7,377 bases of DNA from Trichodesmium sp. jk18x7bins.61 (GTDB taxonomy: Bacteria > Cyanobacteriota > Cyanobacteriia > Cyanobacteriales > Microcoleaceae): the NCBI GenBank assembly GCA_022822685.1, contig JAJEAQ010000259.1:1-7377 (forward strand). The letters are read 5' to 3'. This document shows, one piece after another, positions 6,167 to 7,377 of this stretch. Positions within the stretch are counted from its first letter, which is position 1, and every line of letters begins with the position of its first letter. The position numbers were made by a program, and so were the translations under genes. Under the pieces are notes generated by a model that saw only the letters and a program-made list of their open reading frames with translations, was not told the DNA's origin and ran no database searches.

Positions 6167-6189
6167 TCTGGGAAATCCCTGATTTTTTT
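6167..6189 (+). terminator. Possible rho-independent terminator for clpS
   Basis: TC-T-GGGA (6167-6173) pairs with TCCC-T-GA (6176-6182), with a 2-nt loop and a T-T mismatch, followed by seven T (6183-6189). The small loop and the 280-nt distance from clpS make this weak. It lies just past the glk stop on the other strand. Confidence 0.35.
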
Positions 6190-6205
6190 CCGTCTTCCTT
6201 TTCCC

Positions 6206-7264
6206 CTATAAATTAGAAGCACGAATGGCTGCACCAATTAATCCCACATTAGAATTCAACACAATATGAACAGGCACTTTTTCTAATAACCCTCTCATTC
6301 GCCCCTTACGGTGAAAAGCTTCCATAAAACTGCCTGACTTCATCAGTGGGAGAATTTTAGCAGCGATACCTCCTGCTATGTACAAACCACTATAGGGAAG
6401 AAGTTTCAATGCTAAATTACCCGCTTCTGCCCCATAGGCCTCCACAAATATTTCCAAAGTTTGCTCGCACAGGCGATCGCTCTTGTTTAAAGCAGCTTTC
6501 CCAATTAATGGGCCAGGATCTTGGGTGATTTTGCTTGAGCCAATTTCCTTTTCCCAGTTTCTGACTACCTCGCCTATTTCTGGTGATTCCGTGGCGGATT
6601 GGCGATCGCGTAAAAACTGATAAATTGATACAATTCCTTGTCCGGAAACTACCCTTTCTACAGATACTCTATCTATGCTATGCTTTGCTAACAAATATTT
6701 TAATAGGTGAAATTCCAATTCGGAGCGTGGCGCAAAATCCCCATGGCTTCCTTCTGTTGCATACATTCGAATTGTGTCTCCTCCCCTGAGTAAAAAACAT
6801 TCTCCTAATCCTGTACCTGCACCAATTACAGCTATTGGGGTATCAGTTTTAGTTTCACCTGCTTGTAAAGTCTCCAAATCATCAGCAGTTAAACCTAAAA
6901 TTCCATAGCCTACTGCTTCAAAATCATTAATCAAACTAATTTTGGATACGCCTAATTCATTTTCCAGCAGTTTGGCATCCAACATCCAAGGCAAATTAGT
7001 CAATTTAACAGTAGTGTTGTTGACAATCGGTCCAGCGATCGCAAAACAAGCTTTTTCTGGTTTTGGTTGCTGCCCCAACTTCTGATTTGCTTCTTCCAGG
7101 AATTTTTGTACTATAGGTACTAAATCTGGAAAATCGTGACTGGAGTAAAAATTTTCATGGAGACTGCGCAACTCCACTGCACCTTTTGATTCTTCTCGTT
7201 TTGCCTCTACCAGTTGTAGTATCGTTTTCGTACCGCCTATGTCGCCTGCTAATAACAATTTCAT
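6206..7264 (-). CDS. glk: Glucokinase
   Basis: The product is a 352-residue cytosolic glucokinase (ATP + glucose to glucose 6-phosphate), of the bacterial Glk family rather than the shorter ROK type. It feeds glucose from glycogen, sucrose or uptake into the oxidative pentose phosphate pathway and glycolysis. Visible motifs: N-terminal phosphate loop GDIGGTKT (7-14); NLPW (90-93); LINDFEAVGYG (111-121) with the likely catalytic base D114; GAGTGLG (148-154); EGSHGDFAP (171-179); SGQG (207-210); and AGGIAAK (297-303). Length and motif order match a complete enzyme with no lesion. The start has AAAGG about 10 nt upstream on the minus strand. It is convergent with clpS and carries three HIP1 sites. 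Confidence 0.95.
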   Translation of the reverse strand: MKLLLAGDIGGTKTILQLVEAKREESKGAVELRSLHENFYSSHDFPDLVPIVQKFLEEANQKLGQQPKPEKACFAIAGPIVNNTTVKLTNLPWMLDAKLLENELGVSKISLINDFEAVGYGILGLTADDLETLQAGETKTDTPIAVIGAGTGLGECFLLRGGDTIRMYATEGSHGDFAPRSELEFHLLKYLLAKHSIDRVSVERVVSGQGIVSIYQFLRDRQSATESPEIGEVVRNWEKEIGSSKITQDPGPLIGKAALNKSDRLCEQTLEIFVEAYGAEAGNLALKLLPYSGLYIAGGIAAKILPLMKSGSFMEAFHRKGRMRGLLEKVPVHIVLNSNVGLIGAAIRASNL

Positions 7265-7301
7265 AGATTATATACCTTTAGAGACTTGTTGAGTTTTTAT
7301 T

Positions 7302-7307
7302 ATCATA
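7302..7307 (-). promoter_or_regulatory. Possible -10 element upstream of glk
   Basis: On the minus strand TATGAT lies about 38 nt before the glk start codon, but no good -35 element is seen 16-18 nt further upstream. A TATAAT only about 5 nt before ATG is too close to act as the promoter of a leadered mRNA. The remaining sequence to 7377 shows no gene. Confidence 0.25.
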
Positions 7308-7377
7308 CTTTCTTCAGTTACTCTCAGTTGCTAAATAATTTACAACAATTGCCATATAATATCATCTCAGCTTAAAT

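Larger units (their letters stand above)
5889..6205. other. Convergent clpS-glk intergenic region with hairpins, no gene
   Basis: Open frames here (plus strand 5714-6055, minus strand 5968-6237) overlap real genes out of frame and show no family features. Structures seen: ATCATC/GATGAT hairpin (5913-5918 with 5923-5928); GAGATTT (6014-6020) inverted at 6042-6048; GC-rich hairpin 6125-6147; and a possible terminator at 6167-6189. Confidence 0.6.
5058..7042. repeat. Five HIP1 octamers (GCGATCGC)
   Basis: Exact GCGATCGC palindromes occur at 5058-5065 (glpK pseudogene), 5746-5753 (clpS), 6473-6480, 6602-6609 and 7035-7042 (glk). HIP1 is an over-represented palindrome typical of cyanobacterial genomes and supports the taxonomic reading. 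None is present in 1-5057. Confidence 0.9.

Noticed and set aside
6583..6789. Plus-strand open frame inside glk
   Set aside because: It is the antisense of a well-supported glucokinase.

Overview
The window looks like chromosomal DNA of a filamentous (Nostocales-type) cyanobacterium. The evidence is five copies of the HIP1 octamer GCGATCGC, a ClpS and a glucokinase of cyanobacterial type, a PAS-histidine kinase/REC-histidine kinase pair typical of these genomes, a degraded group II intron, and AT-rich spacers. Two genes are broken and a third is an intron remnant, which suggests a genome undergoing erosion. A symbiotic lineage such as Nostoc azollae would fit, but that is inference and the species cannot be read from this sequence.

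Layout: (1) 1-1004 is a group II intron remnant. It has two diverged tandem copies of the 5' ribozyme region, then a stub of the intron-encoded reverse transcriptase cut off after its first ~34 residues, then a degenerate domain V-like hairpin. (2) 1005-2053 is the 3' part of a PAS-histidine kinase gene. Its 5' part is absent, the intron remnant abuts it, and a one-base loss in an A-run splits the remainder. (3) 2031-3122 is an intact REC-HisKA-HATPase hybrid regulator. (4) 3199-3432 is a small two-helix membrane protein of unknown function. (5) 3433-3892 is non-coding, with a perfect 11-bp hairpin and a MITE-like segment bounded by 14-nt inverted repeats. (6) 3893-5404 is a full-length but dead glycerol kinase gene (three stop codons, two frameshifts). 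(7) 5553-5888 is clpS. (8) 5889-6205 is a convergent intergenic region with repeat-like hairpins. (9) 6206-7264 on the minus strand is glucokinase. (10) 7265-7377 is the glk upstream region.

Functionally, the two signalling genes once formed an overlapping sensor/regulator pair; now only the hybrid regulator is intact. Of the two sugar/polyol kinases, glycerol kinase is lost and glucokinase is kept. clpS encodes the N-degron adaptor for the Clp protease. No CRISPR array, tRNA or rRNA is visible. I do not see a clear novel multi-gene system. The most unusual structure is the tandemly duplicated intron RNA domain with a compensatory base-pair change.
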